Source: JAFDVL01 sp031398365
GTDB taxonomy: Bacteria; Acidobacteriota; Blastocatellia; RBC074
Reading direction: 5' to 3'
Length of the DNA stretch: 28,994 nt
Assembly: GCA_031398365.1 (NCBI GenBank)
Contig: JANNND010000367.1
Coordinates: 1 to 28,994 of the forward strand
Position numbers and translations under genes: made by a program. This document shows, piece by piece, positions 14,088 through 21,456 of this stretch (the stretch's first letter is position 1; every line of letters starts with the position of its first letter). The notes beneath the pieces were generated by a model. The model searched no databases, had not been told where the DNA came from, and saw nothing but the letters and a program-made list of their open reading frames with translations.

Positions 14088-17000
14088 ATGACCCAAAAAT
14101 TTCAATTACTCGTGCTGCTCGGCGCAGTCGTTTTCACTGCTTTCTTTTTCCCTGCCACCAACAACGTCAGCGCCGTGACGCAAGCTACTGTCAGCTTCAA
14201 TCGTGACATCCGCCCAATTTTGTCCAACACCTGTTTCCTGTGTCACGGCCCGGACAAAAGCTCGCGCAAGGCGGGACTGCGATTGGATTTGCGCGCGGAA
14301 GCAATCAAGAAAACCAAGTCCGGCAGCACGCCCATCGTCCCCGGCAAACCGGACGAAAGCGAAATCATTCGGCGCATCTACGCAACCGATCAATACGAAG
14401 TCATGCCGCCGCCTGACGCGCACAAAAACCTGACCGCCCCGCAAAAAGAACTCATCAAACGCTGGGTTGCGGAAGGCGCAGTCTATGAAGGTCATTGGGC
14501 CTATCAAGCCATCAAGCGCCCCGCCGTTCCCGCAATCCCCAATCCGCAGTTCCCCATCCGCAATCCCATTGATGCCTTTATTCAGGCGCGCCTGACTCAA
14601 GCCGGATTGCAGCCCGCGCCTGAAGCTGACCGTCGCACATTGCTGCGGCGCGTCACGCTGGATTTGACGGGGCTGCCACCAACAACACAGGAAATCGCTG
14701 CCTTCGTGCATGACAAAGCGCCCGATGCTTATGAGAAAGTCGTAGACCGTTTGCTGGCCAGTCCGCGTTATGCCGAAAAGCAGGCGATGCATTGGCTGGA
14801 CGCGGTGCGGTATTCTGACACAGCGGGTTTTCACGGCGACAATCCCTATCCCACATGGCCCTATCGCGATTATGTTTTGCGCGCCTTTCGCACCAACAAA
14901 CCGTTCGATGAATTTACCCGCGAACAAATTGCGGGTGATCTCTTACCTAACGCCACGTCAGAACAGCGCGTCGCATCGGCCTATAATCGCTTGAATCGCG
15001 TTTCTGCGGAAGGCGGCGTGCAGCCGAAAGAATACTTGGCGAAATACGGCGCGGATCGCGTGCGGACGACCAGCAATGTTTGGCTGGGCGCGACGATGGG
15101 TTGCGCGGAATGCCACGATCACAAATTTGATCCCATCCTGACGAAGGATTTCTACGCGCTGAAAGCGTTCTTCGCGGACATCAAAGAATCGGGTTTGGTG
15201 CCGGATCGCGGGCGCAACGCGTGGGGCAGCAAATTGCGCCTTACGACCCCGGCACAGGAAGCGCGCTTGCAGGCACTGGATACGCAAATTCAGCAGGCGC
15301 AAGCCGCTTTGGATAAACAGACAAGCGCGGCAACGGAAGTTCGCACGAGGTGGGAGCAACGAATGCTGGTCGCGTACCAGGCCGGTCAATTGGCCTGGAA
15401 ATTCCCGCGACCGGTGAGTGTCAAAACGGAGCATGGGGCCACCTTGACGGCGTATAACGAAGAGTTGGTGGAATACAATTACGGCGATGATCGGTTGTAT
15501 CTCGGAGTGGTGAAAATGCCGGGCAATGGCCTGATCGTCGCAAGCGGTGCGAATCCCGACAACGAAACTTACACGATCACCCTCAAACCGGGCGCAGGCG
15601 AATGGACGGCGCTGGGGCTGCAAGTGGTACGCGATCTTGACCTGCCCGGCAATCACGTCGCGCGCGGCGGAGAGAAATTCGTCCTGACGCAAATCGAAGC
15701 GGTGGTGACAACCAACGCAACGTCACAGCCACTAAAGTTTGTGCTGGTGACGCCGGATGCCGCAGCCCAGGCCCCGGAGCATCCAGCCATGAGCGTGATT
15801 GACGGCAATCCCCAAACCGGTTGGAGTACAACGTATGGCATGGGACGCACGCCGTTTATTGCTTTGCGGTTGGCGCAAAAGCTCAAGACCGACGCGCAAT
15901 CGGTTTTGACGATCAGGTTGCGGCATGATTCGGACGTGCGCCGCGCCACGCTTGGGCGCTTTCGCCTCGCGCTTTCGGACGCCGAATTTTCGTGGCCGGA
16001 AAGCGATAACCCCGGACTCAAGCCGCTCCAACCGACGCCGCCCCTGCGTCCGATTGGCCATAATGGTCTGCCGGATGATGTGGCAGCCGCGTTGCAGGTC
16101 AAAGCCAAAGAACGCACCGACGCCCAGCAAAATCTGGTGCTGGAACATTTCAAATGGGCCGCGCCGGAGTTGCAAGCGCAGGTTGTGCGTCTGGCGCAAT
16201 TGCAAGCCGAACGCGAGGTGCTGGATGCAGCCATCCCGCGCGTTTTGGTGACGGAAACGAAAACGCCCGACGAAATACGCATTTTGCCGGGCGGCAATTG
16301 GATGGATGAATCCGGTGAGATTGTCGCCCCTGCTGTGCCTGTCTTTTTGGGCAAGCTTAACACCGGCGCACGGCGCGCAACCCGGCTTGACCTCGCGAAT
16401 TGGTTGGTTGCCAAAGACAATCCGCTGACCGCGCGCGTCTTTGTCAATCGGCAATGGCGACAGTTCTTCGGCGTCGGTTTGTCGAAGGTGTTGGACGATT
16501 TCGGTTCGCAAGGGGAATGGCCTGTCCACGCCGAGTTGTTGGATTGGCTGGCGGCGGAATTCCGCGACGGAACGGTGGCAACGATGAAGTCAGAACGCGG
16601 CACGATGAATCCCAAATCAGAGGCAAACCGAGCGATTCAGCCCTGGAATATAAAAGCTCTCCATCGTCTCATCGTAACTTCTGCCACATATCGCCAATCT
16701 TCTGCTATTCATCCTTCATCGCTCAGCGTTCATCCTTCTGAAGTTGACCCTGAGAACCGTTTGCTGGCGCAGCAAAATCGCTTTCGTGTCGAGGCCGAAG
16801 TCGTACGCGATATTGCCCTGTCGGTGTCTGGCCTGCTGGTCGAAAAATTTGGTGGCCCCTCCGTCAAGCCACTACAGCCGGAAAACTATTTGGCGGCGTT
16901 GAATTTCCCCCGGCGCGATTACGCCGAGAGTCACGGCGCTGACCTGTATCGGCGCGGTGTTTACACGCATTGGCAACGCACTTTTTTACATCCCAGTTTA

Positions 17001-17390
17001 TTAACATTTGATGCGCCCACGCGGGAGGAATGCACGGTCAACCGCGTGAACTCGAACACGCCGTTGCAAGCTTTGGTGTTGCTAAATGATCCGATTTACG
17101 TCGAAGCCGCCCGCGTCTTTGCGCAGCACGCATTGCAACAAAACGGGCAAATCGCGTGGGCCTTTGCGCAGGCGCTTGGTCGTCAACCCTCGGCGCCGGA
17201 ACTGCGCATCCTGACCAACCTGCACCGAAAAAGTCTGTCGCAGTTTCAGCGCGATCCTGCCGCCGCCAAAGATTTGGTGCAGGTGGGGGAAAGTGCTTTG
17301 CCTAAGAATGTGAAGCTGGCGCAGCTTGCAGCAATGATGACAGTGACGCGCGCAATCCTGAATTTACATGAAACGATCACGAGGAATTAA
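14088..17390 (+). CDS. PSCyt1-DUF1549-DUF1553 cytochrome c-type protein (1100 aa)
   Basis: This is a large exported protein of the Planctomycete-cytochrome family. After a signal peptide (to about residue 29) comes PSCyt1 with CxxCH at 49-53 (TCFLCHGPDKS), then DUF1549/PSCyt2 (about 150-360) with a second CxxCH at 339-343 (CAECHDHKFDP). A middle region (about 440-660) includes a possible beta-sandwich carbohydrate-binding module near SVIDGNPQTGWST. DUF1553/PSD1 follows (about 760-1060). Both haem motifs imply c-type haem and periplasmic redox function; the reaction is not known. AGGA lies 6 nt before the ATG at 14088. Residues about 827-886 contain two atypical low-complexity stretches that look like an in-frame repeat insertion. 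The usual partner, DUF1501, follows after a 659-bp element. Confidence 0.92.
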   Translation: MTQKFQLLVLLGAVVFTAFFFPATNNVSAVTQATVSFNRDIRPILSNTCFLCHGPDKSSRKAGLRLDLRAEAIKKTKSGSTPIVPGKPDESEIIRRIYATDQYEVMPPPDAHKNLTAPQKELIKRWVAEGAVYEGHWAYQAIKRPAVPAIPNPQFPIRNPIDAFIQARLTQAGLQPAPEADRRTLLRRVTLDLTGLPPTTQEIAAFVHDKAPDAYEKVVDRLLASPRYAEKQAMHWLDAVRYSDTAGFHGDNPYPTWPYRDYVLRAFRTNKPFDEFTREQIAGDLLPNATSEQRVASAYNRLNRVSAEGGVQPKEYLAKYGADRVRTTSNVWLGATMGCAECHDHKFDPILTKDFYALKAFFADIKESGLVPDRGRNAWGSKLRLTTPAQEARLQALDTQIQQAQAALDKQTSAATEVRTRWEQRMLVAYQAGQLAWKFPRPVSVKTEHGATLTAYNEELVEYNYGDDRLYLGVVKMPGNGLIVASGANPDNETYTITLKPGAGEWTALGLQVVRDLDLPGNHVARGGEKFVLTQIEAVVTTNATSQPLKFVLVTPDAAAQAPEHPAMSVIDGNPQTGWSTTYGMGRTPFIALRLAQKLKTDAQSVLTIRLRHDSDVRRATLGRFRLALSDAEFSWPESDNPGLKPLQPTPPLRPIGHNGLPDDVAAALQVKAKERTDAQQNLVLEHFKWAAPELQAQVVRLAQLQAEREVLDAAIPRVLVTETKTPDEIRILPGGNWMDESGEIVAPAVPVFLGKLNTGARRATRLDLANWLVAKDNPLTARVFVNRQWRQFFGVGLSKVLDDFGSQGEWPVHAELLDWLAAEFRDGTVATMKSERGTMNPKSEANRAIQPWNIKALHRLIVTSATYRQSSAIHPSSLSVHPSEVDPENRLLAQQNRFRVEAEVVRDIALSVSGLLVEKFGGPSVKPLQPENYLAALNFPRRDYAESHGADLYRRGVYTHWQRTFLHPSLLTFDAPTREECTVNRVNSNTPLQALVLLNDPIYVEAARVFAQHALQQNGQIAWAFAQALGRQPSAPELRILTNLHRKSLSQFQRDPAAAKDLVQVGESALPKNVKLAQLAAMMTVTRAILNLHETITRN
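16580..16745. repeat. Imperfect palindromic element within the DUF1553 coding sequence
   Basis: The segment about 16580-16625 (GAACGCGGCACGATGAA) is similar to the reverse complement of about 16695-16745 (GAACGCTGAGCGATGAA). The encoded stretches (around TVATMKSERGTMNPKSE and SSAIHPSSLSVHPSEV) interrupt normally compact DUF1553 sequence on both sides of conserved WNIKALHRLIVTSATYRQ. The frame stays open. The boundaries are approximate. Confidence 0.4.
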
Positions 17391-17393
17391 AGC

Positions 17394-18052
17394 GAGAGTA
17401 CGGAACAGACGGAAATAACGGAACAGACGGAAAAAAGGACAGAAATGAGGGAGAAAGCAATAGGAAAAGCGGGCGGCGCAAGGGAACACCATAAGACCAT
17501 CGGAAAGGGTGTTACTCTCGACTATTTCAATATGCTCCATTATTTCCGCATGTTCCGTCATCTCTCCTGAACCCCTCACTACCGCAACGCGAAAGGGATC
17601 AAAGCCATGAACGAAAAGCTGATTTATGAAGAAGAAAGTTACGCGATTAAGGGCGCTTGCATGGAAGTATACAAAACTTTGGGCAATGGCTTTCTCGAAC
17701 CCGTGTATCAGGAATGCACTGAGATTGAGTTTGCCAAACAAGGCCTTCTTTTCGTCGCACAGCAGCCTTTGCAATTAACTTACCAGGGGCGAACCCTCAA
17801 GCAGATTTACAAACCGGATTTTATTTGCTGCGGGAAAATCATTGTCGAACTTAAAGCTGTATCCACCCTCACGGCAGAGCATAAAGCGCAAGTGACAAAT
17901 TACCTGAAAGCCACAAACTTTCAACTCGGACTTCTCTTCAACTTTGGGCATTATCCGCTGTTAGAGCAGGTGCGCATTGCCCATATTGCGAACCGCTGAC
18001 CAACCAGTAAATTTTCCGTGTGTTCCGTTATTTCCGTCTGTTCCGTACTCTC
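17394..18052. mobile_element. 659-bp unit with 41-bp terminal inverted repeats carrying a GxxExxY gene
   Basis: The arm 17394-17434 (starting GAGAGTACGGAACAGACGG) and the reverse complement of 18012-18052 match at 40 of 41 positions. Each arm is made of short units (ACGGAACAG, ACGGAAATA). Inside, a second inverted copy of the arm at about 17532-17567 makes a nested ~170-bp hairpin ahead of the gene. Only one gene, GxxExxY, lies inside. The unit separates the DUF1553 stop (17390) from the DUF1501 start (18082), genes that are commonly adjacent. No target-site duplication is evident, so mobility is inferred. Confidence 0.6.
17607..17999 (+). CDS. GxxExxY family protein, PD-(D/E)XK nuclease-like (130 aa)
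   Basis: The name-giving motif GFLEPVY is at residues 28-34. The nuclease-like core is visible: PDF with Asp71, VELK with Glu81 and Lys83, then Q95 and Y99 in QVTNYLKAT (a QxxxY pattern seen in some PD-(D/E)XK nucleases). All active-site residues are intact, so it could cut nucleic acid; no biochemical role is established for the family that I know of. Length is typical. The ribosome binding site is weak (AAGGG about 10 nt upstream). It is the only gene in a unit bounded by 41-bp inverted repeats, which suggests the protein is linked to the spread or upkeep of that repeat. Confidence 0.88.
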   Translation: MNEKLIYEEESYAIKGACMEVYKTLGNGFLEPVYQECTEIEFAKQGLLFVAQQPLQLTYQGRTLKQIYKPDFICCGKIIVELKAVSTLTAEHKAQVTNYLKATNFQLGLLFNFGHYPLLEQVRIAHIANR

Positions 18053-18081
18053 TCTGAATCTTTCATAACCCATTCACTCTG

Positions 18082-19476
18082 ATGAAAAACGAACTCAACA
18101 ATTCCCGTCGCACCTTTCTCAGTCAAAGCTTCGCTGGCCTTGGCGCAATCGCGTTGAATACTCATCTGTTCGCCCAACAATCCAAAGGCGTCATCAACCC
18201 GCTGCATCACGCCGCCAAAGCCAAGCGCGTGATCTTTCTTTATCAGGCCGGTGGCCCATCGCATTTGGAAACGTTTGATTACAAACCGACGCTGGCCAAA
18301 ATGCACGCCCAGCCGATGCCGGAATCGTTCACGAAAGGCCAACAAATCGCGCAATTGCAGGGGCAAAAGCTGAATTGCTTTGGCCCGCAGTTTGGCTTTC
18401 AACGGTTCGGCAAAGCGGGACAGGAAATTTGTGAACAGTTTCCCGCCATTGGCAGCATTGCGGATGACGTGTGCATCGTTCGTTCGATGTGGGGCGAACA
18501 GATTAATCACGATCCGGCGCATCAATTGATGAACACAGGCTCTATCGTCGCGGGGCGTCCCAGTATGGGATCATGGATTCTGTACGGCCTCGGCGCGGTG
18601 ACCGAAAACCTGCCTGGTTTTGTGGTGCTGATGTCGTCCGGCAAGGGCGGACAGATGCAACCCATCGCGGCGCGGCAATGGTCTGCCGGCTTGTTGCCGA
18701 GCAAGTTTCAGGGCGTCAAACTCAACTCCATCGGCGATCCGGTGCTGTACATCAACAACCCGAAAGGATTGAATGCCGCGACACAGCGCAACTCCATTGA
18801 CGCCATCAATCAGCTCAACCAACTCAATTACAACGCCGTCAAAGACCCTGAAATATTGACTCGCATTGCGCAATACGAAATGGCCTTTAAGATGCAAACC
18901 AGCGTGCCAGATTTGACCGACATGAGCAAAGAACCAAAGCAGGTGTTGGACGCGTATGGCGCGCAACCGGGCGATGGTTCATTTGCGTCGAATTGCTTGC
19001 TGGCGCGAAAGTTGGCGGAACGCGGCGTGCGCTTTATTCAGTTGTATCACCGCGATTGGGATCATCACAGCGGACTAAAATCGAACTTCCAGTTTAAAGC
19101 CCAGGAGACCGACAAACCGACCGCCGCCCTCATCAAAGACCTGAAGCAACGTGGCATGCTGGACGATACGTTAGTGGTATGGGGCGGGGAATTCGGGCGC
19201 ACGCCGATGTCGCAAAGCGGCGACGGGCGCGACCATCACATCAAAGGCTTTTCGTACATGCTCGCAGGCGGCGGCATCAAACCCGGCATCACCTATGGCG
19301 CGACGGATGAACTGGGCTATGCGGCAGTTGAGAATCCGGTCAGCGTCCACGATTTTCACGCCACGCTGCTGCATTTGCTGGGTATTAATCATTTGCGGAT
19401 GACGGTAAAGTTTCAGGGCCTGGACGCGCGGTTGACGAATGTTTCGGGCGAAGTTGTAACGAAAATTTTGGCGTAG
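18082..19476 (+). CDS. DUF1501 domain protein, Tat-exported (464 aa)
   Basis: The start NNSRRTFLSQSFAGLGAIAL is a twin-arginine signal peptide, so the folded protein is sent to the periplasm. The body is DUF1501, distantly related to the alkaline phosphatase/sulfatase fold: GGPSHLETFDYKP near the start, DHHSG in the middle, then WGGEFGRTPMSQ, GRDHH, AGGGIKPG and the final VHDFHATLLHLLGI. These Asp and His residues suggest metal binding. DUF1501 genes are usually next to DUF1549/DUF1553 genes, as here, and the two products probably act together in an unknown periplasmic process, perhaps glycan breakdown. No clear ribosome binding site precedes the ATG at 18082. Confidence 0.93.
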   Translation: MKNELNNSRRTFLSQSFAGLGAIALNTHLFAQQSKGVINPLHHAAKAKRVIFLYQAGGPSHLETFDYKPTLAKMHAQPMPESFTKGQQIAQLQGQKLNCFGPQFGFQRFGKAGQEICEQFPAIGSIADDVCIVRSMWGEQINHDPAHQLMNTGSIVAGRPSMGSWILYGLGAVTENLPGFVVLMSSGKGGQMQPIAARQWSAGLLPSKFQGVKLNSIGDPVLYINNPKGLNAATQRNSIDAINQLNQLNYNAVKDPEILTRIAQYEMAFKMQTSVPDLTDMSKEPKQVLDAYGAQPGDGSFASNCLLARKLAERGVRFIQLYHRDWDHHSGLKSNFQFKAQETDKPTAALIKDLKQRGMLDDTLVVWGGEFGRTPMSQSGDGRDHHIKGFSYMLAGGGIKPGITYGATDELGYAAVENPVSVHDFHATLLHLLGINHLRMTVKFQGLDARLTNVSGEVVTKILA

Positions 19477-19487
19477 CGGGAGAAACT

Positions 19488-19619
19488 ACGAAACAGATGA
19501 AAATAACGAAAGGGACGAAAAAAGCCTGTGCCTATTGATTGGAGTCAGATCGTGTATTCATCCATTTTTCAGTCCAGACATAAGGCTTTCGTTTGTTTCG
19601 TTATTTCCGTCTGTTTCGT
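19488..19619. repeat. MITE-like inverted repeat related to the GxxExxY unit
   Basis: The left arm (19488-19527) starts ACGAAACAGATGAAAATAAC and ends AGCCT; the right arm (19583-19619) is its inverted, diverged copy (ACGAAACAGACGGAAATAAC), with AGCCT at the inner end of both. The loop is about 55 nt and holds no gene. The arms resemble the 41-bp arms at 17394 and 18012 (ACGGAACAGACGGAAATAAC). It begins 12 bp after the DUF1501 stop. Confidence 0.7.
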
Positions 19620-19640
19620 CTGATGTCGTGACCCTTTCTT

Positions 19641-19830
19641 CGTCCCAGTAGGGACGGTTTGATAATAGCCCGGCAATTGATTGCCGGGAGCGCGATTCAA
19701 GGTCAAGTCCCGCAAGGGACGGCTGAAACTTCAAATCAGCTTTCAGCCGTCCCTTGCGGGACTCGCCGGATAAACCCTTCGCTTCCCAGCGATAAATCGC
19801 TGGGCTATTTTCGACTGTCCCTCCGGGACA
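19641..19830. repeat. REP-like cluster of five hairpins
   Basis: Five palindromes follow in 190 bp: CGTCCC/GGGACG (19641-19656); CCCGGCAA/TTGCCGGG (19669-19688); a perfect 23-bp inverted repeat 19706-19728 with 19741-19763 (12-nt loop), itself starting with the mini-hairpin GTCCCGCAAGGGAC; CCCAGCGAT/ATCGCTGGG (19785-19804); and TGTCCC/GGGACA (19816-19830). This is the pattern of REP/BIME clusters. No REP-associated transposase is in the window. A long frame runs through it in phase with the next gene, but the true start is downstream at 19884. Confidence 0.75.
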
Positions 19831-19883
19831 ATCTGAAATACATCCATTTTGTGGTGAGTAATTTATTTTCTAATGAGGCTACA

Positions 19884-20858
19884 ATGACAAAAACTCTCAT
19901 TCTCGTTTTGTTGGTAACAATCTGTTCATCTGCTTTCGCGCAGGACAAACCGCCGATTCGCATTGGCATCATTGGCACGGACACCTCACACGTTCCGGCC
20001 TTCACGCAAATGCTGAATGACACTTCGCGCCCCGATCATGTGCCGGGCGCACGCATTGTTGCGGCTTTCAAAGGCGGCAGTGCTGACGTTGAATCCAGCC
20101 GCACGCGCGTGGACAAATTCGCCGCCGAAATCAAAGAAAAATGGGGCGTCGAACTCGTCAACTCCATTGCAGAGCTTTGCCAAAAAGTAGACGCCGTGTT
20201 GATCGAAAGCGTAGACGGGCGACCCCATCTGGAACAGATCAGACCAGTTCTCAAAGCGAAGAAACCAGTATTCCTGGACAAACCGTTTGCCGGCAGTTTG
20301 CAGGATGCCAAAGAGATTGTGCGGTTGGCAAAAGCCGCTGGCGTACCGTTCTTCAGCTCGTCCAGTTTGCGGTTTGTGCCGGACATTCAAGAGTTGAAAC
20401 GAAATCCGAATCTGGGCGATTTGATCGGCGCGATTACCTACAGCCCGTCGCCGACGGAACCACATCACCCGGATTTATTCTGGTACGGAATTCACGGCGT
20501 CGAAACGCTATACACGCTGATGGGGCCGGGCTGTGAAAGTGTTACGCGGACAAATTCGGCGGGCGCGGACGTGGTCACGGGACGCTGGAAAGACGGGCGC
20601 ATCGGCACCTTTCGCGGTATTCGCGATGGCAAGCAAACCTACGGCGCGGTTGCTTTTGGCAGCAAAGCCGTCCTCATTAAAGAGCCAAAAACCAGCTATC
20701 GGGAATTGGTCGTGGAGATCGTAAAGTTTTTCCAAACGGGCGTGCCGCCCATCACGCCGGAAGAGACGCTGGAAATCATGGCATTTATGGAAGCGGCAGA
20801 TGTGAGCAAGAAAAGGAACGGCGCGCCTGTCATGCTCAAAGAATTACTAGGGCAGTAA
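19884..20858 (+). CDS. Exported Gfo/Idh/MocA-like oxidoreductase (324 aa)
   Basis: A Sec-type signal peptide (MTKTLILVLLVTICSSAFAQ) precedes a Rossmann-like domain that starts IRIGIIGTDTSHV, followed by DAVLIESVDG and LDKPFAGSLQDAKEIV with Lys133 in the place of the family's EKP lysine, then a C-terminal domain containing HHPDLFWYGIHGVETLYTLMG. The glycine motif is unusual (GTDTSH instead of GxGxxG) and EKP is DKP. The family uses NAD(P) to oxidise or reduce sugars and related compounds; this member may be altered or need a cofactor bound before export, which is odd for a Sec signal. I chose the ATG at 19884 (TGAGG upstream) because an earlier in-frame start would place the REP-like cluster in the protein. 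Confidence 0.82.
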   Translation: MTKTLILVLLVTICSSAFAQDKPPIRIGIIGTDTSHVPAFTQMLNDTSRPDHVPGARIVAAFKGGSADVESSRTRVDKFAAEIKEKWGVELVNSIAELCQKVDAVLIESVDGRPHLEQIRPVLKAKKPVFLDKPFAGSLQDAKEIVRLAKAAGVPFFSSSSLRFVPDIQELKRNPNLGDLIGAITYSPSPTEPHHPDLFWYGIHGVETLYTLMGPGCESVTRTNSAGADVVTGRWKDGRIGTFRGIRDGKQTYGAVAFGSKAVLIKEPKTSYRELVVEIVKFFQTGVPPITPEETLEIMAFMEAADVSKKRNGAPVMLKELLGQ

Positions 20859-20859
20859 A

Positions 20860-20914
20860 GTCCAGAGAGTTTGTAGAGTCTGTAGGGTCTATAGACTCGC
20901 TGGACTCTCTGGAC
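20860..20914. terminator. Bidirectional hairpin between convergent genes
   Basis: GTCCAGAGAGT (20860-20870) pairs exactly with 20904-20914, and GAGTCT (20876-20881) with AGACTC (20893-20898) inside the loop. It starts two bases after the TAA of the Gfo/Idh/MocA gene and overlaps the last eight codons of the opposing thioesterase gene. There is no T-run, so termination is plausible but unproven. Confidence 0.55.
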
Positions 20915-21341
20915 GTAGCTTTGCCGCATATTCTGCCGGAAAGCTGCGAGCGTGGCCTGCTTGATTCATTACGATATGCTGTGTTTCGCCTTCTGCTAAT
21001 AACGCTTTGTCCGCCTCACGATACACTTCATAGGCAAAGGTAATGGCGCGACTGCGGATTTCGGTGGTGCGTGTGCGCAGCAAAATAATGTCATCGTATT
21101 TGGCGGGAATCCGATAGCGGACGCGCACTTCGGTGACGGGCAAATAGGCATCGGCTTCGCGTTCCATGTCGGCGTAATTAAAGCCGTGCGCGCGGCACAA
21201 TTCGACGCGTCCGACCTCAAACCAAATCAAATAGTTCGCGTGATAAACGACTCCAGCCTGATCCGTTTCGGCATAGCGAACCCGCACGCGGGTTTCACTC
21301 CATTGATGTTCTTCGGTGTTACTTTTCATTGTGAAATTCAT
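20889..21341 (-). CDS. Hotdog-fold acyl-CoA thioesterase (YbgC/FadM type, 150 aa)
   Basis: The 4HBT signature RYAETDQAGVVYHANYLIWFEVGR is present, with catalytic Asp27 and His34. The fold continues through VRYRIPAKYDDIILLRT to the last strand. Such enzymes hydrolyse acyl-CoA thioesters in the cytosol. I chose the ATG at 21341, with GGAAGGA about 9 nt upstream; an in-frame GTG at 21359 lies inside a repeat arm. The C-terminal RPESPASL is encoded by an inverted repeat (20860-20914), suggesting that the gene's end has been shaped by repeat insertion. Convergent with the Gfo/Idh/MocA gene. Confidence 0.9.
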   Translation of the reverse strand: MNFTMKSNTEEHQWSETRVRVRYAETDQAGVVYHANYLIWFEVGRVELCRAHGFNYADMEREADAYLPVTEVRVRYRIPAKYDDIILLRTRTTEIRSRAITFAYEVYREADKALLAEGETQHIVMNQAGHARSFPAEYAAKLRPESPASL

Positions 21342-21356
21342 GGTACATTGTCCTTC

Positions 21357-21425
21357 CACGTAGTAGCGAATTCATTCGCTTTATTGTGCTTTGTGAAACA
21401 GCGCGAATGAATTCGCTACTACGTG
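21357..21425. repeat. Long inverted repeat, family A copy 2 (perfect 23-bp arms)
   Basis: The arm 21357-21379 (starting CACGTAGTAGCGAATTC) pairs without mismatch with 21403-21425 around a 23-nt loop. The arms are identical to the right arm at 12700-12722. It lies between the divergent thioesterase and metallopeptidase genes, immediately next to the thioesterase ribosome binding site. Confidence 0.9.
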
Positions 21426-21456
21426 ATCTTGTTTTATTTACGCGAAAGGAATCCGA

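Noticed and set aside
17382..18062. Target-site duplication flanking the GxxExxY unit
   Set aside because: The bases just outside the two arms (ATTAAAGC and TCTGAATC) do not repeat, so duplication on insertion cannot be claimed.
19641..19830. A CRISPR array
   Set aside because: The hairpins differ from one another and have no regular spacer pattern.
19659..19883. An N-terminal extension of the Gfo/Idh/MocA protein by 75 residues
   Set aside because: It would be coded by the REP-like hairpins, and a signal peptide with a ribosome binding site starts at 19884.
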